Below, piece after piece: positions 1 through 7,249 of a stretch of DNA of 10,100 nt. Both the position numbers and the translations under genes were made by a program. Source of the DNA: MAG-120531 sp041163765 (GTDB taxonomy: Bacteria > Bacteroidota > Bacteroidia > Flavobacteriales > Flavobacteriaceae). The number at the start of each line of letters is the position of its first letter. The first letter of the stretch is position 1. The stretch covers positions 1-10,100 of the forward strand of contig JBEAQS010000044.1 in the NCBI GenBank assembly GCA_041163765.1. The letters run 5' to 3'. A model generated the notes under the pieces. It had not been told where the DNA came from, did no database searches, and saw only the letters and a list, made by a program, of their open reading frames with translations.

Positions 1-1101
1 GATGCCCAAGCTATTCGCGAAGGCCGATTAAAACCGACCGACTTAGCGGAAGAGGATCGGGATTATTTCTTGGAGCGCCGTTATCCAGCCTTTGGAAACT
101 TGGTTCCGAGAGATGTGGCTTCACGCGCTGCCAAGGAGCGTTGTGATGCTGGATTTGGGGTAAACAAAACTGGCGAAGCCGTTTATTTGGATTTTGGTTC
201 TGCGATCATGCGCTACGGCAAAGAGAAATCTTTGGTGATGGGGATCAAGGAGGCAGACCAGGCGACTATTCGCCGTTTGGGTGAGGAAGTGGTCGAGGCC
301 AAATACGGAAACCTATTCCAGATGTACGAAAAAATCGTAGATCAGAACCCGTATAAAACCCCGATGATGATCTACCCGGCGGTGCACTACACCATGGGCG
401 GACTTTGGGTGGACTACAACCTACAAACCACCATCCCTGGATGTTATGCCGCTGGAGAAGCTAACTTCTCTGAGCACGGAGCCAACCGTTTAGGGGCTTC
501 TGCGCTGATGCAGGGATTGGCCGATGGATATTTTGTATTGCCCTACACCATTGGTGACTACTTGTCCAAAGATATTCGCACCGGAAAAATCTCTACCGAT
601 CTTCCAGAGTTTGAGGCCGCTGAACAAGCGGTTCGCGCTCAAATGGAGGCCTTGGTCAACGCCAATGGAACCCATCCAGTGGATTACTACCACAAAAAAC
701 TGGGTAAAATCATGTGGAATAAATGCGGTATGGCCAGAAACGAACAGGGCTTGAAGGAAGCGATCGAAGAGATTGCTGCCCTGCGTGAGGATTTCTACAA
801 AAACGTAAAAATTCCAGGCACCACCCACGGAAAAAACCAAGAGTTGGAAAAAGCGCTACGCGTAGCTGACTTCTTGGAGTTGGGAGAGTTATTTGCCAAG
901 GATGCGCTTAACCGCAACGAATCGTGTGGCGGTCACTTCCGCGAAGAGTTCCAAACGGAAGAAGGCGAAGCATTGCGCGACGACGAAAACTTCCGTTTTG
1001 TGTCGGCTTGGGAATACAAAGGCGCTCCTAAAGACGCTGTTCTTCACAAAGAGGAACTTATCTACGAAAACATTAAAGTTAAGGCCAGAAGCTATAAATA
1101 A
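1..1101 (+). CDS. sdhA: Succinate dehydrogenase / fumarate reductase flavoprotein subunit, C-terminal part (5' end outside window)
   Basis: This is the FAD-carrying catalytic subunit of respiratory complex II, which oxidises succinate to fumarate on the cytoplasmic face of the inner membrane. The frame is open from the first base, so the gene enters from the left; 366 residues remain of a family of about 640-670. The fragment holds the VHYTMGG motif, whose His (fragment residue 129) matches the substrate-binding His of the family, and GANRLG, whose Arg (residue 163) matches the catalytic/substrate Arg. An ESCGGHFR motif (residues 307-314) lies in the C-terminal helical domain. A TTG at 70 is internal, not a start, because homologous sequence continues upstream of it. 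sdhB follows after 9 nt, so they share a transcript. The motif wording is that of the Bacteroidota (type B) enzyme; a cytochrome b subunit gene would be expected upstream. Whether it works mainly as SQR or fumarate reductase cannot be told from sequence. Confidence 0.96.
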   Translation, partial: DAQAIREGRLKPTDLAEEDRDYFLERRYPAFGNLVPRDVASRAAKERCDAGFGVNKTGEAVYLDFGSAIMRYGKEKSLVMGIKEADQATIRRLGEEVVEAKYGNLFQMYEKIVDQNPYKTPMMIYPAVHYTMGGLWVDYNLQTTIPGCYAAGEANFSEHGANRLGASALMQGLADGYFVLPYTIGDYLSKDIRTGKISTDLPEFEAAEQAVRAQMEALVNANGTHPVDYYHKKLGKIMWNKCGMARNEQGLKEAIEEIAALREDFYKNVKIPGTTHGKNQELEKALRVADFLELGELFAKDALNRNESCGGHFREEFQTEEGEALRDDENFRFVSAWEYKGAPKDAVLHKEELIYENIKVKARSYK

Positions 1102-1110
1102 GATAAGGAC

Positions 1111-1857
1111 ATGAAGCTTACACTCAACATTTGGCGTCAACAAGACGCATCGTCTAAAGGTCAGTTTGTGACCTACCCGATTGATGACATCTCACCAGAT
1201 ATGTCCTTCTTAGAAATGCTGGACGTGCTCAACAACAAACTCATCCTCCAAGGACAAGAGCCTGTGGAATTTGACCACGACTGCCGTGAAGGGATTTGCG
1301 GTTCTTGTTCTTTGCAGATCAACGGAGAGCCACACGGACCAGATCGTCTGGTCACTACGTGCCAACTGCATATGCGCATGTTTAAAGATGGGGACACCAT
1401 CGACATTGAGCCGTTCCGCGCTAAAGCATTCCCGGTCATCAAAGATTTGATCGTCGATCGCACCGCCTTTGACCGCATTCAACAAGCCGGTGGATATGTT
1501 TCGGTAAACACCTCAGGGAATACTACCGATGCCAACGCTATTTTGGTGCCAAAACACGACGCGGACGACGCGTTTAGCGCTGCCGCTTGCATCGGTTGTG
1601 GTGCCTGTGTCGCTGCGTGTAAAAACGCGTCTGCCATGCTCTTCACTTCGGCCAAAGTGTCTCAATACGCCTTACTGCCACAAGGTAAGGTCGAAGCGAC
1701 TACACGCGTTTTAAACATGGTAAAACAAATGGATTTAGAAGGATTCGGAAACTGTACCAATACAGGAGCTTGCGAGATCGAATGCCCTAAGGGAATCTCT
1801 TTAGAAAACATTGCCCGCATGAACCGAGAATACCTCAGCGCATCGCTGCAAGGTTAA
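1111..1857 (+). CDS. sdhB: Succinate dehydrogenase / fumarate reductase iron-sulfur subunit
   Basis: This 248-residue subunit passes electrons from the FAD of SdhA to the membrane cytochrome b through three clusters, and all ligands are visible. The N-terminal plant-ferredoxin-like domain binds [2Fe-2S] with C58, C63, C66 and C84. The C-terminal ferredoxin domain has C160, C163, C166 and C225 for [4Fe-4S], and C170, C215 and C221 for [3Fe-4S]. The ligand pattern matches E. coli SdhB and the length is normal for the type B enzyme. The ATG at 1111 fits the usual N-terminus (a beta strand, then a Trp-Arg-Gln stretch). An AAGGA at 1105-1109 is too close to the ATG to be a useful Shine-Dalgarno site, in line with weak SD use in Bacteroidota; coupling to sdhA across 9 nt is likely. 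It is the last gene of the unit, with a terminator hairpin 15 nt after the stop. Confidence 0.97.
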   Translation: MKLTLNIWRQQDASSKGQFVTYPIDDISPDMSFLEMLDVLNNKLILQGQEPVEFDHDCREGICGSCSLQINGEPHGPDRLVTTCQLHMRMFKDGDTIDIEPFRAKAFPVIKDLIVDRTAFDRIQQAGGYVSVNTSGNTTDANAILVPKHDADDAFSAAACIGCGACVAACKNASAMLFTSAKVSQYALLPQGKVEATTRVLNMVKQMDLEGFGNCTNTGACEIECPKGISLENIARMNREYLSASLQG

Positions 1858-1871
1858 TCGCCTTAAACCAC

Positions 1872-1900
1872 AAAAAAACCCGCTGATAGCGGGTTTTTTT
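1872..1900. terminator. Bidirectional intrinsic terminator between sdhB and the PBP1A gene
   Basis: A7, then CCCGC (1879-1883), loop TGATA, GCGGG (1889-1893), then T7. The flanking A and T runs make it symmetrical, so it gives a GC stem followed by a U tract on either strand. It lies in the 52-nt gap between two convergent genes (sdhB ending at 1857, PBP1A gene ending at 1910) and can serve both. Confidence 0.92.
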
Positions 1901-1909
1901 ATGCGTATA

Positions 1910-4276
1910 TCAGAACTCTTCTAAGTCGTCGTCTTCATCCACAAGTACAGCTTCAGCAGCTGCCTGCTTGCGGCAATCCACTTCGATGGACATGACTGCC
2001 GGGCGATGAAATGCTCCGCTGGAAACCCCTAATTCGGGTACGTTGTAATTGCGGCGCATATAGTTGGCCCAAATCGGCAAGGCGAGTGCAGCACCCTGTC
2101 CATAAGTAATCGATTGAAAGTGGGTAGCCCGGTCTTCCGCCCCTACCCAAACCCCTGTGACCAGGTTAGGCACCATGCCCATAAACCAACCGTCGCTTTG
2201 GTTCTGAGTGGTTCCGGTTTTTCCGGCGATGGGGTTGGTAAATTTCCACGGATACCCTGTGGCCATTTCCTGATAATCCACGCGGTAGGTTTCTGCCCCC
2301 TCAGTGCGCAGACGAGCTCCAGATCCTCCTTGAGTCACCCCCTCTAAAAGATTGACCACTGCATAAGCTACGTCTTCACTGAGCACATCTCTGGTCTCTG
2401 GAGTGTACTGATACAGCACGCGGCCGTTTTTATCTGTGATGTGGGTAATGGCTACGGGTTTGACATAAACTCCTTTGTTGGCAAACGCGCTATACGCCCC
2501 CACCATCTCCATGACGTTGATGTCCGCTGTACCTAAAGCAATGGAAGGAACTGGCGGAATGGTATTGCGAATCCCCAGGTTTTTCACCAACTGAACCACG
2601 GGTTCAGGTCCTACCTGATCGATTACTTGTGCGGTAATCGAATTGACCGATCTAGCCAAGGCGGTGCGCAAAGTCATCATCTCCCCAGTAAATTCCTCTC
2701 CGGAATTTCGAGGACACCACGCTTCAATATTGTTGTGTTTCCCGGGTGCAATGCAGTATTGAGTATCTGGACGAACATCACAAGGCGAAAGCCTTAACTG
2801 ATCGATGGCTGCCGCATAAACAAAAGGTTTAAACACGGAACCCGCTTGACGCGATCCTTGGAACACATTGTCGTACTGGAAATGGCGGTAGTTGATGCCG
2901 CCAACCCACGCTTTGATGTGGCCGGTTTGGGGCTCCATCGACATCATAGCTGCCCGCATAAAATACTTGTAGTAAATAATGGAATCCTTTGGCGTCATGA
3001 CAGTGTCTCGTTCGTATTCAGGAGACTTCCAGTCAAAAACGCGCATCGCCTTGGGCTGGTCAAAACTGGCCAATATATCCGATTCAGACTTTCCCTCCGC
3101 CTTCATCGCAAACCAACGTTCGGACCTTCTAATCGCTGTCTGCACAATTCGGTTAATCTCCTCAGCGCTCACGCCTGAAAAAGGAGCCGTCTTGTTTTTC
3201 TCTCGGGTATTTTGCTTGTTAAACGTGGCTTGAACATTTTTTAAATGCTCCGTCACTGACTCCTCTGCGTGTTCTTGCATGCGTGAATCAATCGTGGTGT
3301 ACACCCGAAGTCCGTCCAGGTAGAGGTTGTATTTAGATCCGTCTTCTTTGGGATTCTTCTCGATCCAATCCTTGAGGAAATCCCTGAGGTGCATCCTGAA
3401 ATATGTAGCCAATCCCGATTGGTGAGACTGAGGGTTGTAGTTCAAATTCAAAGGAATTTGTTGCAGGGAGTCCAGGGCGTCATCCTCGATAAAGCCATAC
3501 TTTTCCATCTGATCCAACACGACATTTCGTCGGCGCAAGGTCCCTTCTGGATTGCGGTTTGGTCTTGGGTTGTAGAGCGAGGAGTTTTTGAGCATTCCGA
3601 TCAACATAGCGGACTCTTGGACCAGCAAATCTTTTGGTTCTTTGCCAAAATAAGTCAAGGCAGCAGATCTGATCCCGTCGGCATTGTTGCCAAAGTCATA
3701 GGTGTTGAGGTACATCGCGATGATCTCTTCTTTGGTGTATTGACGCTCTAAACGCACAGCTATCACCCATTCCTTAAACTTTTGCAGGATACGCCCCGGT
3801 TTAGAACGCGCGACCTTCTCGGTAAACAACAACTTTGACAGCTGCTGGGTGATGGTGCTCGCACCCCCGCGAGTACCTAAAAATACAACGGCGCGCAAGG
3901 TGCCGATCGCGTCCACCCCAGAATGATCAAAGAACCTACTGTCCTCCGTGGCAATCAAGGCGTCTACCATTTCTTGGGGCAAATCCTCATAGCGCACCGG
4001 ACTGCGGTTTTCATCTAAGTAAAAAGTTCCCAGTGTTTTTCCGTCCGCACTGATGATCTCTGTGGCTAGATTGCTGTTCGGATTCTCCAATCGCTCAAAA
4101 CCAGGCATCGGCCCCAACAATCCATAAGCCGCCAGGGTAAACAATATGGCCAAGAGGACCAGTCCGCCAAAAAAGAGACGCCACAACCAGCGTTGAACTG
4201 CCGCCGGTGGAGTCTTTCTCGGGGTAAACGCCTCTTTTAAAGAGGCCATAAAATCAATGACTTGCTTCTTTTTCAT
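1910..4276 (-). CDS. Class A penicillin-binding protein (PBP1A type), glycosyltransferase/transpeptidase
   Basis: This bifunctional peptidoglycan synthase polymerises lipid II and cross-links the peptides in the periplasm. The 788-residue product has a short basic cytoplasmic start, one membrane anchor (about residues 31-52) and a GT51 domain with the catalytic EDSRFF motif (E111-F116) and GGASTITQQL (residues 137-146). A linker contains the inserted segment usual in Bacteroidota homologues (about 340-430). The transpeptidase domain has SVFK (S480-K483, nucleophile Ser and Lys), SVN (S543-N545) and KTGT (686-689). All catalytic motifs are intact. The C-terminus is short and acidic (EDDDLEEF). 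The ATG at 4276 lies inside gldH, overlapping it by 23 nt, which implies translational coupling. It is the last gene of the recA-side unit and ends before the shared terminator. mrcA or ponA would be reasonable names, but I leave the symbol blank because several class A paralogues are common. Confidence 0.95.
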   Translation of the reverse strand: MKKKQVIDFMASLKEAFTPRKTPPAAVQRWLWRLFFGGLVLLAILFTLAAYGLLGPMPGFERLENPNSNLATEIISADGKTLGTFYLDENRSPVRYEDLPQEMVDALIATEDSRFFDHSGVDAIGTLRAVVFLGTRGGASTITQQLSKLLFTEKVARSKPGRILQKFKEWVIAVRLERQYTKEEIIAMYLNTYDFGNNADGIRSAALTYFGKEPKDLLVQESAMLIGMLKNSSLYNPRPNRNPEGTLRRRNVVLDQMEKYGFIEDDALDSLQQIPLNLNYNPQSHQSGLATYFRMHLRDFLKDWIEKNPKEDGSKYNLYLDGLRVYTTIDSRMQEHAEESVTEHLKNVQATFNKQNTREKNKTAPFSGVSAEEINRIVQTAIRRSERWFAMKAEGKSESDILASFDQPKAMRVFDWKSPEYERDTVMTPKDSIIYYKYFMRAAMMSMEPQTGHIKAWVGGINYRHFQYDNVFQGSRQAGSVFKPFVYAAAIDQLRLSPCDVRPDTQYCIAPGKHNNIEAWCPRNSGEEFTGEMMTLRTALARSVNSITAQVIDQVGPEPVVQLVKNLGIRNTIPPVPSIALGTADINVMEMVGAYSAFANKGVYVKPVAITHITDKNGRVLYQYTPETRDVLSEDVAYAVVNLLEGVTQGGSGARLRTEGAETYRVDYQEMATGYPWKFTNPIAGKTGTTQNQSDGWFMGMVPNLVTGVWVGAEDRATHFQSITYGQGAALALPIWANYMRRNYNVPELGVSSGAFHRPAVMSIEVDCRKQAAAEAVLVDEDDDLEEF

Positions 4277-4787
4277 CGGTGTTGTTGTACAAGGTATATC
4301 CTACTGCATCTACGGCAGGGAGTGGGTCTAGGCCTTCTAGGGATCCCAGTGATCTCATCACTTGTCTCAGGCGCAGTACGTGTCTGCCTGCCTTAAGCGG
4401 CTGATTTTCCTTGATCAGCCATTTGGTGGTAATCGAAGCTCCTTGGCCAGAGCCGAGCCATCGGCCTTGAGCATCTGCAACATCTAAAGCTAAACTATCC
4501 GTTTGAGTGCTGCCATCTGGGGTTACCCATTGGGCGACTAAAAGCAAATTGCTGTACGGATATTCCTGGCGATGCCGCACGATTAACTCCAAATCATAGG
4601 TTTGGGTGGTATCTTGAATATCAAAAGCGTGTTGAACCACCCGTTTGATGGGCCAACCTTCTGCAGGCAATACCGTCATATCGGCGGAAACAACACCATC
4701 ACTGCAGGCGCCCATAAGCGCTAGCATCAAAAAACCAGCTAAGTAATTACGCTTGTTTTGGCGGCTGTGGCCCTCTTTTCCTGCCAT
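4254..4787 (-). CDS. gldH: Gliding motility lipoprotein GldH
   Basis: GldH is a membrane lipoprotein required for gliding in Flavobacterium and part of the Gld set tied to type IX secretion. From the ATG at 4787 the product is 177 residues, with a basic N-terminus, a hydrophobic stretch (about 15-27) and a lipobox-like LMGAC in which C28 would be lipidated. The mature part carries family features: a YPYSNL segment, GRWLGSG, and near the C-terminus LDPLPAVDAVGYTLYN, like the D-x-LPG-x-DVG signature of GldH. The frame is open upstream to 4988, but that part lies over the ricT tail codons and would place 67 residues before the signal peptide. The ATG at 4787 is preceded by AAAAGG at 8 nt, so I chose it. 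The gene overlaps ricT by 41 nt and the PBP1A gene by 23 nt. The lipobox is slightly atypical (Met at -3). Identification is by remembered motif, hence not certain. Confidence 0.85.
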   Translation of the reverse strand: MAGKEGHSRQNKRNYLAGFLMLALMGACSDGVVSADMTVLPAEGWPIKRVVQHAFDIQDTTQTYDLELIVRHRQEYPYSNLLLVAQWVTPDGSTQTDSLALDVADAQGRWLGSGQGASITTKWLIKENQPLKAGRHVLRLRQVMRSLGSLEGLDPLPAVDAVGYTLYNNTDEKEASH

Positions 4788-6069
4788 TGTTTCTGCCTTT
4801 TTGGTTTGATCTACCCGGCTGCGCCGTGCGCTCCCCCTCTGGCCTTGGCGGGCGAGCACCCCCTTCTGGCTTGGGATTGTTTCTGTTTCCGGAAACCGAT
4901 TTGGGGGCGTTTGGCGCACCTGCTTGTGGGGCGTTTCCAGATTTATTACGGCGTTTGTTGTTTGATTTTCCTCGTTTAGGAGCGTCAAATCGGGTCAACG
5001 AGTCTTGACCTACTACATTTTCAAACACTTTTTCAACCTTGACTACATTGTCCGCAGCGTATTCTTCCACGGAGGCGATGGTCTCTTGGTTTTTGTTTTT
5101 CTCCAAAATCTCCAAAACCTGCTCCTTAGTCAACATATGCCAGTTGGCAGGATCGTCCCGGTAGGTAAACCAGAGTTTTTCTTTGAAGATATCGACCTTC
5201 TGGCAGTAGGCGATTCCTTTCTCCGTCCTGAGCTTAGTGTCCGCAGCGGGAAAATCCTTGAGCGCGTCGACATAAACATCCAGTTCGTAGTTTAGGCAGC
5301 ACTTGAGCTTGCCGCATTGGCCTGCTAGTTTTTGCGGATTGAGGGAGAGTTGTTGATAGCGAGCAGCAGCCGTTCCCACCGATCTGAAATCAGTCAGCCA
5401 AGTAGAGCAGCACAACTCTCGTCCACAAGAGCCGATACCCCCTAAACGCTGGGCTTCCTGGCGCAAGCCGATCTGGCGCATCTCGATGCGGATGTTAAAG
5501 GCCTTGGCCATATCCTTGATCAACTGCCTGAAATCGACGCGCTCTTCTGAGGTGTAATAAAAAGTGGCCTTAGAGGCGTCGCCTTGAAACTCAACATCGG
5601 AGAGCTTCATCTCCAGTTTGAGGGCGATGGCTAGCTCTCTGGCTCCCTTCTTGATCTCTTCTTCTCGATTTCGGGCATTCTGCCAAATCTCGATGTCTTT
5701 TTGGTTGGCTTTTCGGTAAATTTTGAACAGACTAGCGTCTTGGTGATCCACCTTCTTTTTGTCCATCTGTATACGCACCAAAGGACCTGTCAAGGTCACG
5801 ATGCCTATGTCGTGCCCGGCTTTGGCTTGAGTAGCCACAACATCACCTACGGCCAATGGCAAACGATCTTCATTGCGGTAAAATTCTTTTCGCGCATTTT
5901 TAAAGCGCACTTCAACACAGTCGAAAGCCGCTTCTTCAGCAGGCAGTGACATATTGGCTAGCCAATCAAATACCGTGAGCTTGTTGCACCCATCGGTACC
6001 ACAAGTTCCGTTGTTTTGACAGCCCCTTGGGGTTCCGTCTGAGGAAGTTCCACAATTACCACACGCCAT
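4747..6069 (-). CDS. ricT: PSP1 domain protein, RicT (YaaT) homologue
   Basis: This 440-residue protein belongs to the PSP1/RicT family. In Bacillus subtilis RicT is part of the Fe-S cluster-bearing Ric (Y) complex that guides RNase Y; the role in Bacteroidota is less clear. Three parts are visible. The N-terminus (1-30) has five Cys (C3, C6, C17, C23, C28) in a Gly/Asn-rich setting that looks metal-binding. The core has the PSP1 region (about 116-203, from IYRKANQKD) followed by a second Cys set in SCGRELCC (C215, C220, C221) and CGKLKCC (C252, C257, C258), the region that holds cluster ligands in RicT. From about 362 to the end there is a low-complexity tail rich in Lys, Arg, Asn, Gly and Pro, likely disordered and possibly nucleic-acid-binding. 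The ATG at 6069 gives the usual MACGNCG start. The last 41 nt of the gene overlap gldH. The neighbourhood ricT-gldH is common in Flavobacteriia as I recall. Confidence 0.9.
   Translation of the reverse strand: MACGNCGTSSDGTPRGCQNNGTCGTDGCNKLTVFDWLANMSLPAEEAAFDCVEVRFKNARKEFYRNEDRLPLAVGDVVATQAKAGHDIGIVTLTGPLVRIQMDKKKVDHQDASLFKIYRKANQKDIEIWQNARNREEEIKKGARELAIALKLEMKLSDVEFQGDASKATFYYTSEERVDFRQLIKDMAKAFNIRIEMRQIGLRQEAQRLGGIGSCGRELCCSTWLTDFRSVGTAAARYQQLSLNPQKLAGQCGKLKCCLNYELDVYVDALKDFPAADTKLRTEKGIAYCQKVDIFKEKLWFTYRDDPANWHMLTKEQVLEILEKNKNQETIASVEEYAADNVVKVEKVFENVVGQDSLTRFDAPKRGKSNNKRRNKSGNAPQAGAPNAPKSVSGNRNNPKPEGGARPPRPEGERTAQPGRSNQKGRNNGRKRGPQPPKQA
4796..4801 (-). promoter_or_regulatory. Shine-Dalgarno-like site deciding the gldH start
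   Basis: On the - strand this reads AAAAGG, 8 nt before the ATG at 4787. It lies within ricT codons. It favours the start just before the lipoprotein signal peptide over the longer upstream-open frame. Bacteroidota depend little on SD pairing, so the support is moderate. Confidence 0.45.
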
Positions 6070-6118
6070 AATCTGCTGTTCTGTTTATTTCCGGCCTTAA
6101 GGTCCGACCGTCTTTGGA

Positions 6119-7126
6119 TTATTTGCGCAACGCTTTGATTACTTCAACAATCTTTGCTTGAAGTTCTTCCAACAATTCTGGATTGTCGATCAACATCGCT
6201 CTAACCGCATCGCGTCCTTGTCCTATTTTGGTGTCTCCATAACTGAACCAAGAACCGCTCTTTTTGATGATTTCATACTCGACTCCTAAGTCGATTACCT
6301 CGCCCATCAACGAAACTCCTTCGCCGTACAAAATATCAAATTCAGCGGTTTGGAATGGAGGGGCTACTTTGTTTTTCACCACTTTCACCCGAGTTTTGTT
6401 TCCGGTTACGTTGCCGTCGTTGTCTTTGATCTGGGTGGATTTGCGAATATCCAAACGCACTGAGGCGTAGAATTTAAGCGCATTACCTCCCGTAGTAGTT
6501 TCTGGATTGCCAAACATCACCCCGATCTTTTCGCGCAACTGGTTGATGAAGATCACCGTACAATTGGTTTTAGAAATACTCGCCGTCAATTTTCTCAAGG
6601 CCTGAGACATCAAACGGGCGTGTAATCCCATTTTTGAATCCCCCATTTCCCCTTCGATTTCGCTCTTGGGCGTCAAGGCGGCCACCGAGTCAATCACCAC
6701 GATATCTACCGCTCCTGAACGAATCAAGTTGTCCGCGATTTCCAGGGCTTGTTCCCCGTTGTCCGGTTGAGAAATAATTAAATTATCTACGTCTACCCCT
6801 AATTTTTGGGCATAAAAACGATCAAAAGCGTGCTCCGCATCGATGAATGCGGCAATTCCCCCTTGTTTTTGGGCTTCTGCCATAGCGTGAAGCGTCAAGG
6901 TGGTTTTACCGGAAGATTCCGGGCCATAAATTTCAACAACGCGCCCTTTGGGGTATCCACCCACTCCCAGGGCCAAATCCAACCCGATTGATCCCGAAGG
7001 AATCACTTCAACTTCTTGGGCGACCGTGTCTCCCAACATCATCACCGCACCTTTTCCGTAGGTCTTATCCAGTTTGTCTAAGGTGAGTTTCAGGGCTTTA
7101 AGCTTGGCTTCTTTTTCGTTGCTCAT
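6119..7126 (-). CDS. recA: Recombinase RecA
   Basis: RecA is the ATP-dependent strand-exchange protein of homologous recombination and of the DNA-damage response. The 335 residues show Walker A GPESSGKT (68-75), the catalytic Glu in DAEHA (E98), the Walker B strand VVIDS (143-147), the Gln of the ATP-sensing motif in FINQLREK (Q196), and the L2 DNA-binding loop beginning at GNPETTTGG (207-215). The C-terminus stops at a basic IKALRK and lacks the long acidic tail of the E. coli protein (about 353 residues). That length is normal for Flavobacteriia as I remember. The ATG at 7126 gives the expected MSNEKEAKLKAL start, preceded by an A-rich leader. Within the 123-nt upstream gap I find neither a CTG-N10-CAG LexA box nor a GAAC-N4-GTTC box. 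ricT starts 49 nt downstream on the same strand with no clear terminator between, so read-through is likely. Confidence 0.98.
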   Translation of the reverse strand: MSNEKEAKLKALKLTLDKLDKTYGKGAVMMLGDTVAQEVEVIPSGSIGLDLALGVGGYPKGRVVEIYGPESSGKTTLTLHAMAEAQKQGGIAAFIDAEHAFDRFYAQKLGVDVDNLIISQPDNGEQALEIADNLIRSGAVDIVVIDSVAALTPKSEIEGEMGDSKMGLHARLMSQALRKLTASISKTNCTVIFINQLREKIGVMFGNPETTTGGNALKFYASVRLDIRKSTQIKDNDGNVTGNKTRVKVVKNKVAPPFQTAEFDILYGEGVSLMGEVIDLGVEYEIIKKSGSWFSYGDTKIGQGRDAVRAMLIDNPELLEELQAKIVEVIKALRK

Positions 7127-7145
7127 GGCGTTGTTTTTAGGTCAG

Positions 7146-7177
7146 CTAAGGTAGTATTTTTTATTGGCATCTAAAAC
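7146..7177 (-). promoter_or_regulatory. Candidate recA promoter
   Basis: On the - strand TACCTTAG (7153-7146) resembles the Bacteroidota -7 element TAnnTTTG with one mismatch and lies 19 nt before the recA ATG. A weak upstream partner, GTTTTAG (7177-7171), lies 17 nt away, shorter than the usual 19-21. The -7 match is reasonable; the -33 part is weak. Confidence 0.35.
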
Positions 7178-7222
7178 GCCCCCGGTGAAATGAAGTCGGA
7201 ATCGGTCATCGGAATTTATCCC

Positions 7223-7230
7223 TATATTTG
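7223..7230 (+). promoter_or_regulatory. Candidate trpS promoter -7 element
   Basis: TATATTTG is an exact match to the Bacteroidota -7 consensus TAnnTTTG, placed 19 nt before the trpS ATG at 7250, which would leave a leader of roughly 12-15 nt. No convincing TTTG lies 19-21 nt further upstream. Its position inside the upstream-open extension of the trpS frame (from 7190) argues that this extension is not translated. Confidence 0.5.
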
Positions 7231-7249
7231 GCCCATTCATTTACACGTT

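Noticed and set aside
490..840. 116-residue open frame on the - strand inside sdhA
   Set aside because: It is antisense to a well-conserved gene and its product resembles nothing I recognise; it is a shadow of the sdhA codons.
3389..3751. 120-residue open frame on the + strand inside the PBP1A gene
   Set aside because: Antisense to the conserved glycosyltransferase domain, with no promoter, start context or family motif of its own.
4399..4420. 7-bp inverted repeat GGCTGAT/ATCAGCC in gldH
   Set aside because: A 7-bp stem with an 8-nt loop is expected by chance in 10 kb, and it lies in mid-gene without a T tract.
4788..4988. Upstream extension of the gldH frame (67 more residues to 4988)
   Set aside because: It lies entirely over the ricT basic tail codons, and it would place a polar stretch before the lipoprotein signal peptide. 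The ATG at 4787 has an SD-like AAAAGG and gives a normal GldH length.
6092..6106. Small imperfect hairpin (CGG-A-CC, loop TTAA, GG-CCG on the - strand) between recA and ricT
   Set aside because: The stem is five pairs with a bulge and no U tract follows; too weak to call a terminator.
7190..7249. trpS extension of 20 residues from ATG 7190
   Set aside because: Standard TrpRS N-terminus begins at 7250, and an exact TAnnTTTG promoter element lies inside the extension.
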